Of a DNA stretch of 64,000 nucleotides, positions 36,529 to 45,821 are shown piece after piece. The stretch is taken from positions 62,001 to 126,000 of the forward strand of contig CAJNDS010000377.1 of the NCBI GenBank assembly GCA_905221605.1. Direction: 5' to 3'. Source of the stretch: Symbiodinium natans. Taxonomy: Eukaryota > Sar > Dinophyceae > Suessiales > Symbiodiniaceae. Under the pieces are notes generated by a model, which saw nothing but the letters and a program-made list of their open reading frames with translations, had not been told where the DNA came from and searched no databases. Within the stretch, counting starts at the first letter, position 1; each line of letters begins with the position of its first letter. Both the position numbers and the translations under genes were made by a program.

Positions 36529-37882
36529 CTAGGCTGCATCAGCTGGTGGTTTCCGCAGTGGGACCAACTCCCAGCGAGGCTCCTCCATGATGTTGCCGAG
36601 GGGTCGTGCTAGCCCGTAGTCTGGCGACGGCAACTCATACAGGACTTTCATGTCGATGAGAGCCTCGACAAACACCATGTCCATGCTCTTTAACTCCCAC
36701 AGCAACAGGCTTGCCAGCATGGGGATGCTGGCATGGTGGAGGCTGACCCACCTCTTGACTTTGCTGCTAAGGGTGGGGGAGTCTTGGTCAAACCACCGGA
36801 AGAAAGAGACGAGCTGGGTTTGGCTGGGGAAACCATAGTGTTCCCTCGTGCTCCAGTTGGCTACGTCCAGGGACGTTAACCGGTGGTACTTGGCCATTCC
36901 CAAGTACTCCCAGTTATGCTCCCCTTGATCTCGGGGATGGAGGTACCCCTCCGGAAGGCGTAGTCCGCACCAGAAGCACAACATAATGCACATCTGGAGG
37001 AACGAACCGTCCGGTGTTGGGCGGATGGGGGCCGCCATCCGCTCAACGGTGTAGGCCCTCAGGTCCTGGGCTGGGAGCCCAGGCACCTCGACCTGGAGGG
37101 TGAACCTCCGGCAGACCTGGGGCCAGGAGTCGAGGGACAGCGCAAATAGCTCCCACTCGAAGTGGTGGGCACCTTCAGGACCCAGCGGGGTTCCCGGTCA
37201 AGGGTATACACCACCCTTGACCCTCCCCGAGCAAGCATGGTCAGGTACCTGATCTTGCCCTGGACCTCATACGAGGCCTGGTCGGGCATCTGGTTGGCTA
37301 GGCCATTGCCTCGACCGCGGCTGCTTGCTCGAAAAATAAGGTTACCTCCCTCGTTATAGGGCCTGGTGCCCGTGTTAAGGTCTGCCGGGGGAGCACGTTT
37401 GGCTGGCGGTGGCATGGGTGGGACCCTTTGGGCTGCCTCGGAGACAGCCTGCTGCCTCTGAGCCCTGGCTTTCTTACCCGGCCTGTTTCTCTAAGGTGTA
37501 GTCATCTACGAACCTCTGCGCCGGGGTCCTGCGTTCGAGCAGGAACTCTCCCTTGCCTTGGGCTTTGCCGCTGCCTGCTCGGAGGAGGAACCTCCCTCTT
37601 TCTATTCTCCCAAACCTTTGCCTCCGGAGGCTGCCCCTCCCCTGCCGGTGTTGTGGGTGGCAGTTCCTGGTTGTTTTCCTCCTTTGTCTCGGCAGGGGCT
37701 GCATTGGAGGAGGCACTGGCTTGGGAGGGTAGCCCCTCCTGGGTGTCATCGCCGGTGGGGTGGTGTAGAGCCTTTGGCTCCGGGGGGGCCCCACCCTCCG
37801 GCTTTTCTTCTTCACTCTTCACTGGGGCCTCCTGGGCCTCCTGGCCCTGGGAGGGCAGGTCCTCCTGCTTCATTTCCGCCAT
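36529..37882 (-). pseudogene. LINE ORF3 with protein-kinase-like domain (frameshifted)
   Basis: This lies between RNase H and the 3' UTR of LINE copy 2. The start at 37882 (MAEMKQEDLPSQGQ) overlaps the RNase H frame. An acidic Pro/Glu linker follows, then GEFLLERRTPAQRF in another frame, then 37415-37086 and 37086-36529 in further frames. Read across the shifts, the order of motifs fits a kinase fold: glycine-containing strand and VAIK-type lysine (GGSRVVYTLD, RWVLKV); an alpha-C-type Glu (HFEWELF); a hinge-like VERM; a catalytic loop RDQGEHN with the same D-to-N spacing as HRDxxxxN; and SLDVANW at the DFG position. The HRD histidine is replaced (PRD) and DFG is DVA, so activity is doubtful. 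Similarity was judged by motif order only; an alternative is chance resemblance in a LINE-specific protein. Confidence 0.5.
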
Positions 37883-39164
37883 TGCGCACGGGGGCGTTGG
37901 GCCCTTCTACTGGCTTGGCTGCCTGCGCTGGCTGAAAAAGGCTGCGGATGGGATTTGTCGTTTCTGGCTTGAATTGCGACTTACATCGGGAGTCCTTTTT
38001 AAAACAACAAGCTGCAGCAAGTTTTTGCGAAACCGTTCGGGTTTTTAGGGACAGCTGGCCACCACAACCCTCGCACACCCAAAGCTGCCTAGTTCCTAAA
38101 AGTTTCAAAACATGCGTGACATGAACCCCTTCAATCGCAACCCTCCCTTGATGCGCACATTGGTGTGCTGCCAGCGCCTCTAAGGTCTTGCGGTTTTTGG
38201 TGTGCAAAAGTTTTAGTTGGCACTGGGCACACCGGAGGTTGAGACCGTCCCATTCCCAGGCATGTATGGATTTGGTCCGGACCAGTTCCTGGAACCATTC
38301 CTGCTGGGTAGTGGTGTGGCCACGACCTATGTTGGATCCCACCCGCTTTTTACAGGGCCTTGCATTGGCCTCGGGGTGTTGCTTGTCCTGCAGGAAGACC
38401 TTGTAGACTGGGTGCTGGTTTTCTCCTACAGCGGTGAGGATCTTTTCAGCCCTGCTCGCCAGGAACTCTTGGGCTTTCTTGCTGCAATGGTCCTGATATT
38501 GGCTGGCTGCCCGGGCCTCGGGGCGGGCCAGCTCAGCCGCTTTTTCCCCACACAGTGTATCTGCCAGGTCATTGACCTGCTGCCTCCACGAGTTTTCCGC
38601 ACCGACCTTCCGGAGGAAATCCTCCTTTGAAACATGGGACGGGACCCATTTCATTTTTAGGCGGTCGACATCCGTGGCTTGCAGCTCCCACCAGATGTCA
38701 CCGTGGGTTTTCCCCGGTTTTGGGCTGCGGACTCGTTTCGGGACACCAAGGCAGTCTAGTGTCGTGTCAACGGGGCCTTCAGTATATCGGGCCAGTTGCA
38801 AAACTGCATACATCTCACCTCGAAAAACCGTCTGAGGGCCTGGGACTTGGCCGACGATTGCCCCGACCTGGACATAGTCTTGGCCCTGCTTTTTGCAGGC
38901 CACCACTGCGTAGGCTACCTGCCGGAGTCTCGGGTCCGCCGTGAGGCCCCCGCTAGCATCTGTGCCGTAGACAAGCTCCGGGTCACTGAGGGCCTCTTGG
39001 CTGGCCCATATGCCCAAGAAGGTGGGCTTGTCTTCCTGGGGAGGTGGTACCTGCCAGTCGGGTTTAGGCGGGAGGCCCCTGGTCCACAGTGATCGCGGGC
39101 CTTGGGCCCTGCCTTCCGCTTCCTGGTGGCACCGGGGGCACACCTTGACGGCAGAGTTTTGAAC
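37812..39164 (-). pseudogene. LINE copy 2 RNase H and Cys-rich C-terminal region
   Basis: One open frame of about 450 residues, closely matching the copy 1 RNase H part: GTDASGG, FRGEMYAVL, TTLDCLG, then KWVPSHVS and NDLADTLCGEKAAEL. The C-terminal extension has CAQC, CAHQG and CEGCGG. It is better preserved than copy 1 (no frameshift inside RNase H) but lacks endonuclease and RT because of 5' truncation. Confidence 0.9.
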
Positions 39165-39215
39165 CTGGGTTGGACCTGGGTTCAACCTGGGTTCGGAACC
39201 CAGGTTCGAACCCAA
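39165..39215. repeat. GAACCTGGGTTC array at the 5' truncation point of LINE copy 2
   Basis: Four units (GAACCTGGGTTGGACCTGGG, then TTCAACCTGGGTTCGG and AACCCAGGTTCGAACCC) directly joined to LINE sequence at 39164/39165. Confidence 0.9.
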
Positions 39216-39838
39216 ACTATTGAACGACCACACCTCAAGGTTCAAGCAGAAAAACCTAAAACCCTTAAACCTGTAAACCTTACAAGGTTAATTTGCGTAA
39301 AAGACCGAAATGCAGCAAGCCCTCAGCCCTACAAGACTCAAGCCCTGCACGCTTCTCACTTTGCATGTTCGCACACTCCGGTCTTATCCACCACTGAAAT
39401 AAAACGCCAAACACGCAAGACTCTCAGCACATTTCCAAGCAAGGAAGAACAAGTACAAACACCTCCACGGCGGAAAACTGGTCGAACCTCATGCGTTAAC
39501 CGCCAAGAACAAACAAGTGTCTTCAAAAACAAAGACCTTGGAATGCAGATGCATATGGGTTACACTGAAGCCTTCGAGACCTCTGTACACCTGCAACAAG
39601 ATGGCACGAGAAGAAAAAATTTTTCACTTTGGGCTGGGCAATTTGCATGTCGCATCCTTTGAGAACGGGCAAAGTCTTGCCCTTCTCCTTCTCAAGTTTT
39701 CATTGTTCTTTTCCCCCCCCTCCCGGACCCTGACCTTCCTCGAATTTGAACTCGAGGCTCCCCTTGCTCAAGCCTCCTCAGCAAAAACTGGTGAAGGCCC
39801 CATTCTGCTTGAAAACAATTCGGGCCGAGTTGGGCAAA
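39216..39838. other. left flank of the YR retrotransposon, no gene recognised
   Basis: Contains a few telomere-like CCCTTAAACC units near 39250-39280 and otherwise nothing recognisable. It ends in GGGCAAA immediately before the element's GTC. Confidence 0.5.
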
Positions 39839-40088
39839 GTCTTTAAGTTTTCACAATGATTCCCAATCTATTCCAAAATATGTTCATGAAGAATCTAGAT
39901 CACATAAACTCTGTACGAGGACGCTCCCCTCTTTTTTCCACGGTCAGGGGTCAATCAAAAGCGAGGCGTTCGAAGAGTGAAGAGTTCTTTCGAAGGTTTT
40001 CGGTTGGAGCACCCAGCATGTATGCGTTGAGATGCGCACTGGCTGTTTAGGTGCATGTTACCGATTTGCCCCAACACGCATAACCCCC
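39839..40088. repeat. split direct repeat A, outer copy
   Basis: 250 bp, matching 40511-40760 throughout as far as I can see by eye. Begins GTCTTTAAGTTTTCACAATG and ends CATAACCCCC. A 45-bp unique spacer (40089-40133) separates it from repeat B. Confidence 0.97.
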
Positions 40089-40133
40089 CCTCTCCAAATC
40101 GGTAAGGAAAAACTCCGAGGGTGGGAGGGCGGG

Positions 40134-40513
40134 TGAAAAACTTTAGCATAGCTCAGCACTAGCATTGTCCATATCTGCGTACATCATGGACTGCCATGCA
40201 ATGTGTGCCAGTGCGAAACGAGCCATGCTGAAAGAACGGCGCGGCAGATTAATGTCAGTCCCTCGGTGGGGCATGCCAGGGGTTTCCGGGGATTTACAAA
40301 AATTCCGGGAATTTTCAGGATTCCCCGGGTTCCCACATCAGTCTACAAATCACCGGTAAACACACTCTTGTGCTTGTGTCTTCAAACACATACAAGAGAA
40401 ACGGAAGTCGAAGTTCAAAATACAGTTTGTAAAGATTTTGGAAATCATTGCTCAGCTCAACCGGCTGCTATGAAAACAAAAAGACAACTTCGTCGCTTCG
40501 CGAAAACGCCGTC
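40134..40513. repeat. split direct repeat B, inner copy
   Basis: 380 bp, matching 48257-48636. Begins TGAAAAACTTTAGCATAGC and ends AAAACGCCGTC, its last three bases overlapping the start of the inner A copy. Confidence 0.97.
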
Positions 40514-40760
40514 TTTAAGTTTTCACAATGATTCCCAATCTATTCCAAAATATGTTCATGAAGAATCTAGATCACATAAACTCTGTACGAGGACGCTCCC
40601 CTCTTTTTTCCACGGTCAGGGGTCAATCAAAAGCGAGGCGTTCGAAGAGTGAAGAGTTCTTTCGAAGGTTTTCGGTTGGAGCACCCAGCATGTATGCGTT
40701 GAGATGCGCACTGGCTGTTTAGGTGCATGTTACCGATTTGCCCCAACACGCATAACCCCC
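40511..40760. repeat. split direct repeat A, inner copy
   Basis: 250 bp, second copy of 39839-40088. It shares GTC (40511-40513) with the end of repeat B, which is the presumed recombinase crossover. Confidence 0.97.
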
Positions 40761-40777
40761 TTTAAAAGTGACCGTAA

Positions 40778-43700
40778 CTATTTGAGGAGTTCCCAGGGTA
40801 TCTGTACAGTAGCCATGCACTTCGCGCACAGACTCTCGATACTAAGCGCAGTCTCACGACCTTTGATCAGGGCTGCTGTCTCCGTAACCAAACCACGACT
40901 CGGAGGATCTGCAATGTTACTCTGAGAAGGCACACGCTCCAGCCAAGTGACTCCCTGATCTTCATTCTCGAGCTCGAAGAAGATCGAAGCCAGTAGCAGC
41001 ATCGTTCGGGATCTGCTTCCCCCTTTAATCAGAACTTCTCTCGCTCCTTCGTTGTCCACGAAATAGATGGCCCTCCTTCCCGTGAGCAGGCGAGAGAAGG
41101 ATTGTCGGGCTGCAACCACAGCGAACGCCTCGGCCTGCCCGATCACCTGTTCAGGGCTATCCAGCCGCCAGAACCTAACCAGCGAATCCGGAATCCTCCC
41201 TCCAGCGACCAACCTTGTGTCGGTGAAGCGATCAATTACCACCACGCCATAAGATGCGATCCCATGTTCATAGGCAGCGTCAGTAAAGATCACCACGGGA
41301 CTCACGGTGCAGGCAAAGATTCTAGGCGTACAGGCGTCTATGAGATCCACCCCAAAACTGCAGAGCGAGCGCAAGTCAGAAACGGTCCGCATCCCAGGAT
41401 CGCGAAGAAAACTTCCCAAAGCCCTTTGTAGCAACTTCAGACCTCTTCCCGAAGCGAATCCGACAGCGAAGTTGACTTGCCCTTGCAGCGATTGGATGGA
41501 GTGAATGTCCCATTTGCCACTCAAGCTCATCCTGAGAAGTGCGTCTTTCATCCTGTCCAACCTGCTAGGCTTGTTGTGCAAGGAGACCACGCCATCAGCG
41601 ATGCCGCCAGCATTCAGCCTAATCCCCAGAAGGTCGAAGGTCTCTTCGAAGGGCAGCGACTTCTCAGGCTCAGTTGAGTACTTCCACCCAAGCTTCCGAA
41701 GCATATGCTCAAATGACTCTGAAGAAAGTTTTGCCGAAGTGTCTACCTCCAGAAGAGGAAAGTCGTCGTAGAAGCATCCAGAAACCAGACCGAGAAGATG
41801 CCAGCTCAGGTGCAAAATCGATCTCGACAGCCTGTTAAAAGCGAATACCGACGAAGTAGCCCCGAAGGGGAGGCTCTGCGCCACGAAGTAGCGGTGTTGT
41901 CCTGTCGAAGGTTCCGTGACCATGACAACGCCAAACTTCAGTGAATCACACGACAGTGGAACTTGTCGGTAAGCTTTTTCAAGGTCCAGCGTGCGTCCCA
42001 GCCATCTAGGTGGCCGAGACTTCCATTGTGGATGAATTTCGCCCCTGAGCACCTCACCACAGCTGAGCTCCACTTCCAAAGGCGATGAAGGATCAGAAAC
42101 TCTAGCTATGTACGTGCTGATGGCTGTCATCCAGTTGACATCAAAGAGGGCAAGCTTCTCCAAGCAGTGGTAGGCCTCGTTGACGCCCCCCTCCTTGTAG
42201 TTGTCGATGGGTCTGGCCTTCGGCCTTTCCGGGGTCCCTTGCTCTATGAGGAAACGCCGCGAGCACACGAACTCGTCGACTCCCAGGTGCTCCCTGACCT
42301 CGTTCTCAGAGGCAAAGGGGCCTTTCAAGAAACCGTTGTCTCTGTCTTTGATCGTACAGTCCCACAGCTTCTGCCTAGCTGCGGCATCGTCCTTGTGCGG
42401 GTCACGCCCTTTGAGTCGCTCCCTTCTCCAGCTGGCAGATTCCAAAAGAAGGTTTCCGTCAGAAGTTGCCGGGACCTCTTTGACGTCGAACAGCGGCGAC
42501 TTGTCGGGTTTGCCCACAAGATCCACCCCCTTCATCAGCTCGAAAACGCCCTTGTCGGCAAACAACGTTTCCTCCAAAAGATGCGCCCAAAGCAACAAAT
42601 TCTTGTCCTTGACCACCTCGCGAACATGCTCGGGCAGCACGGAATGCAACCGCGCCTCTTCATAACGAAGTTCTTTTTCCAGCTGGTTCAGTTTCTGAAA
42701 CATCTGAACCCTTTCCGAAGCGAAAGCCGTAGGTCCCTCCGTCAGTCTCCGAAAGATGTTCCTCTTCACTGCATCAGGAACACAGTGCTGGACGTCGAAG
42801 GGGTGGTCAAGCTCCAGTGCACATTGAACGAATTCCTGAGGCGTTCTATACACCCCAAACCTCCCGCTAGAACCCTCTAAATCGGAGGTGAACTCTTTAA
42901 AGGGCCTATCCAAAGGAGGGGTTGCGCTAAACTCGAGGAACTCCGGGAGGAGTTTGCAGGTGCCCTTCTGCTGTGGCCACAAGGGTCGAGGGCCTGCTGG
43001 GGGGTCAAGTCGGCCTGGCAGGCCCGCTGCAGCGGAAAGGAGGGACGCCATCTCGTAGCACAGTCCCGCGGGATACTCGGCTTCCTGGGCAGTGGAGAAA
43101 CTCCAGGACCCGTTGCAACGGTAGACAAGGTAGGGCAGATGTTCATGCATGCCGTCGCAGTCTGCTTCCAGGCTTTGAAGTAAAGCATGACTACAACGAA
43201 AGCGGGTGCGCTTGGGTCGCCTGCCGCCCTTCATGCAGTTGCTGAAACACACGTCTTGCATGGACGACCAGCGCTTGAGCAGGAGGGGGCACTTGGAGTT
43301 GCGAACGAAGTAGGCGAGGACCGCCCAAATCCAGGAGTTCTCCGGATTCTCTATGCTCAGATGGCAGGAGCTGGGCAGTTGCTGCAACAAGAAGACCACG
43401 AAGCGACAGAGTTCATTGGACTTGGCGACGCGGATCTGATCCTTCTCTGAAAGCCCAGGCAGTCCGAGAACGTGCTCGGCGTCTCTGAGGGGGCGAGGCT
43501 CAGGAGCCCCTTGAAGTCGAGCTTTCTTGCTGATAGGTCGCTCACGAGCGCGACTGCCCGTGCCGCACGGGAGAGCAACGTGGACCGCGAAAGGAGCTTC
43601 CTCAAGAAGCCGGGCCAGGAGCTGCTGCTGACAGGCCGGTTCGGTGAGGTCCAAGACAAGCACGGGATGCTCGGGCTTGTGTGGGTTCCAGGGGGCATCA

Positions 43701-44506
43701 ACGGGCAAGACTCGAAAGCCTGCGGCCTGACAAAACCTGGAGAGGCGGGCGCAACCTGCAAAAAGCTCAACAAAGAGGGGTCCTGAAGGATCAGGGTTGG
43801 TCTGGGAGGTAGGCGAGGCAAGGGGTAAGGTCTTAGGGACACTCTGAGTGGCAGGCGGAAGGGGGAAATCAAGGGCTTCCAAGAAGGACCGGGTTTCGGG
43901 GGGAATGTCGGCGGTCTCTTTGGCAGTGTAGCACACAAGCACAGCGCGGTCACCTTTCCACGGAAGGGTGGCGTGTCGCCTGTTGGGAGCCGGCAAAAAA
44001 CATAGCCCTTGCGACACTTCAAGCACTCGGCCCCACAAGGTTTGACCCTGATGAACAAAGGGGGTGCTGCCGGCGGGGCCCTCACACCAGACGCCTCCTT
44101 CAGAGAAGGCCGTCAAGGGGTACAAAAGGTTTTGGCTTGCAGGGTCATTCGCAGTGTCCTGGTGAAGGTCGGTTTTGAGGTTTGTGAAGACTGCAATCGT
44201 GGTGCACGTGAAGTCAGGGCAAAGTCCTCTGACGAAGCGGGAGAAAACTCGAGTGGACAAGGGGTGCTGTTTGCTCGTGTCGCGAACAAGCAAGCCCGGG
44301 AGCTTGGAGCAAGCGAAAGCACCCAAACTAACAGAACGGCTACCGGAAATGTCAACTCCCCGGGCGGGGACTTCCGACGGCAAAGCAAGGCTCAAACGCA
44401 AAAGGTCATCTGGAGATATGCAAGATCGGCTGAGGAGCGAACTGGCGAGCTGTTCAGCAGCGTAGCGGTTGCCACCGGTCTCATCATCCCGAAAGACGGG
44501 ATTCAC
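40778..44506 (-). CDS. YR-retrotransposon polyprotein: 2OG-Fe(II)-dioxygenase-like, DNA-methyltransferase-like, RT, RNase H
   Basis: Single intact frame of 1242 residues, starting 25 bp after the Gag stop. Residues about 105-195 resemble a 2OG-Fe(II) dioxygenase: HxD at 115-117 (LHQDTAND), FSEGGVWCEG, then H178 (RRHATLPWKGDR) and R187, with canonical spacing. Residues about 243-395 resemble a DNA methyltransferase fold: FVELFAGCARLS (SAM motif I), VALPCGTGS (at the PPC/DPPY position) and SIENPENSW. RT spans about 757-970: RPIDNYKEGG, LDLEKAYRQVP (motif A, 840-850), SLPFGATSS (motif B) and CFYDDF (motif C, catalytic DD at 914-915). RNase H spans about 1070-1205: FTDAAYE, GQAEAF, FVDNEG and NIADPPSRG give D1075, E1126, D1151 and D1200. 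It copies element RNA into DNA. An MTase domain is known in DIRS/PAT elements; the dioxygenase-like part is unexpected. Whether those two domains are active is not known. Confidence 0.93.
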   Translation of the reverse strand: MNPVFRDDETGGNRYAAEQLASSLLSRSCISPDDLLRLSLALPSEVPARGVDISGSRSVSLGAFACSKLPGLLVRDTSKQHPLSTRVFSRFVRGLCPDFTCTTIAVFTNLKTDLHQDTANDPASQNLLYPLTAFSEGGVWCEGPAGSTPFVHQGQTLWGRVLEVSQGLCFLPAPNRRHATLPWKGDRAVLVCYTAKETADIPPETRSFLEALDFPLPPATQSVPKTLPLASPTSQTNPDPSGPLFVELFAGCARLSRFCQAAGFRVLPVDAPWNPHKPEHPVLVLDLTEPACQQQLLARLLEEAPFAVHVALPCGTGSRARERPISKKARLQGAPEPRPLRDAEHVLGLPGLSEKDQIRVAKSNELCRFVVFLLQQLPSSCHLSIENPENSWIWAVLAYFVRNSKCPLLLKRWSSMQDVCFSNCMKGGRRPKRTRFRCSHALLQSLEADCDGMHEHLPYLVYRCNGSWSFSTAQEAEYPAGLCYEMASLLSAAAGLPGRLDPPAGPRPLWPQQKGTCKLLPEFLEFSATPPLDRPFKEFTSDLEGSSGRFGVYRTPQEFVQCALELDHPFDVQHCVPDAVKRNIFRRLTEGPTAFASERVQMFQKLNQLEKELRYEEARLHSVLPEHVREVVKDKNLLLWAHLLEETLFADKGVFELMKGVDLVGKPDKSPLFDVKEVPATSDGNLLLESASWRRERLKGRDPHKDDAAARQKLWDCTIKDRDNGFLKGPFASENEVREHLGVDEFVCSRRFLIEQGTPERPKARPIDNYKEGGVNEAYHCLEKLALFDVNWMTAISTYIARVSDPSSPLEVELSCGEVLRGEIHPQWKSRPPRWLGRTLDLEKAYRQVPLSCDSLKFGVVMVTEPSTGQHRYFVAQSLPFGATSSVFAFNRLSRSILHLSWHLLGLVSGCFYDDFPLLEVDTSAKLSSESFEHMLRKLGWKYSTEPEKSLPFEETFDLLGIRLNAGGIADGVVSLHNKPSRLDRMKDALLRMSLSGKWDIHSIQSLQGQVNFAVGFASGRGLKLLQRALGSFLRDPGMRTVSDLRSLCSFGVDLIDACTPRIFACTVSPVVIFTDAAYEHGIASYGVVVIDRFTDTRLVAGGRIPDSLVRFWRLDSPEQVIGQAEAFAVVAARQSFSRLLTGRRAIYFVDNEGAREVLIKGGSRSRTMLLLASIFFELENEDQGVTWLERVPSQSNIADPPSRGLVTETAALIKGRETALSIESLCAKCMATVQIPWELLK

Positions 44507-44530
44507 TACGCCGGCGGCCGCAGCGGCCGA

Positions 44531-45821
44531 TCACTGAAACTCCGGACACTCGTAAGCCGGATGAGGTCCCAGGCACTTCCAGCACACATGGCGCCCTCGT
44601 CGGCACCTCTTTCCCGCCTTGGCGAAGGTGCAACCCCGTAAGTTGAAGGAGAAACACAAGGGCTTTCCCTCGGCGTCCTGAGAGTGGCAGCCGGAGGGCA
44701 CGGTCCAGGTCTTTTTCTTGTCCCCTTCGCCAGGAGTCTTGGGCGCCTGCGGATTGGTCGGAGGCTTGAGAGCAAGATCACGGTCCTTGCGCACAGGCTT
44801 GTTAGGCGGCTTGTTGGGTTGTTTGGGCTTAAGGGGAAGATCTGGATCCGGGCTTAAGCAACGGGATGAGGTAGCACTGCACCTGCGTGTGATCCTTCCA
44901 CTTGGCGAGCGAAGCCTCAAAAGGGTAGGAGCCATCGGGTCGAATGGACAAAGCTCCTCTGGTGTCCTCAGCGATGCGGGTCCACAGCATTTTGTCGGCC
45001 TCACGGAGCTGTTGGAGGGAGACACGTTGCATCCCTGGTGGCTGAGAGCGCATGTGCGTCTGCAAGAGCTGATCATGCCAGCGCTCCAAATGCTCATAGC
45101 GGCAAATCCGTCCCAACTCGAAGGCAAGGCTGCGGCGTTGCAGCGCCAACTTGATGGCGTATTCCCCTAACGTGCTGCAGCTGGGGTCACTGGAACGGCG
45201 GAGCAACTTCAAGTTCCCAGCAGAATCGAACCCCACAGAATGGTCGACCTTCTCAGTAGTGATCTCAAGAGCCCGACTGGTCAGGCGCTCCCATGGCAGC
45301 CAGAGCAGGGATTGATCGGCGACCATTTGTGCAACCAAGTCTTGGAGCTTGTGCGAGGGCTCAACGTCAGCGCTCCAATGGATGCCCACCAGGCGTTTCT
45401 GCAACTCACTGATGCGTTGGGTGCGCTCAGCGAGAGGCATGCGAACTGGCTCGGAGGTGTCAGTCCGCTCGACTTTCCCACGCATCTCAGCAAGGGCTTG
45501 TGTGGTGCTCTCAAACCAAAGTCTTCGAGCAATGCATAGCACTTGGTCGCTGGGCGCCTGCCCCAAGGCACGCTTCAGGGTAGCAACCAAAGGGCCTTCA
45601 TCGCTGTTCCCGGCCGACAAAGGGCCGATGAACGCTAAGGAACCGAAGGTGTCCACATGCACGGCCGCCAGCTTAGCTAAAGCCTCCTCTGGAAAATTGA
45701 GCTCCAAGGCTCGTGCCTTGAAGGCTGCACGACTATCAAGTGAGGACATGTTGCCTCGGGACAAAAGCTGCGCGGAACACAAGGCAGAGCTGCATGTGGC
45801 ATGAAAGTTGCATAATGTCAC
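44531..45821 (-). CDS. YR-retrotransposon Gag with zinc knuckles (one frame change)
   Basis: The first frame (45821-44829, 330 residues) begins at 45821 or more likely at the Met in MSSLDSRAAFKARALEL (about 45750). It is helical and of Gag type. At about 44850 the reading must shift to the frame ending at 44531. That frame carries a Pro/Lys-rich linker (PKQPNKPPNKPVRKDRD) and two zinc-binding groups: a CCCH-like CFSFNLRGCTFAKAGKRC with RRGRH, and CWKCLGPHPAYEC. Such knuckles bind the RNA genome in the particle. The shift is either a programmed ribosomal frameshift or a recent one-base mutation; without the shift the protein would lack its nucleic-acid-binding end. The polyprotein start lies 25 bp downstream. 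Confidence 0.85.

Larger units (their letters stand above)
36060..39164 (-). mobile_element. LINE retrotransposon copy 2 (5'-truncated, with extra ORF3)
   Basis: A minus-strand copy of the same family beginning within ORF2 just before the CPRC knuckle (39164). It runs through RNase H (to 37812), an additional ORF absent from copy 1 (37882-36529), the shared 3' UTR repeats (36528-36180), the conserved terminus and an A9 (plus-strand T-run 36060-36068). Relative to copy 1 it lacks about 70 bp right after the CPRCH motif. The 5' truncation point directly abuts a GAACCTGGGTT array. Confidence 0.93.

Noticed and set aside
28095-39215. GGTTCGAACCC runs read as tRNA genes (B-box)
   Set aside because: They occur as bare tandem arrays; no acceptor stem, D-arm or anticodon arm can be folded around them.
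42167-42880. 237-residue plus-strand ORF within the retrotransposon polyprotein gene
   Set aside because: Antisense to an intact frame with conserved catalytic motifs; no motif of its own.
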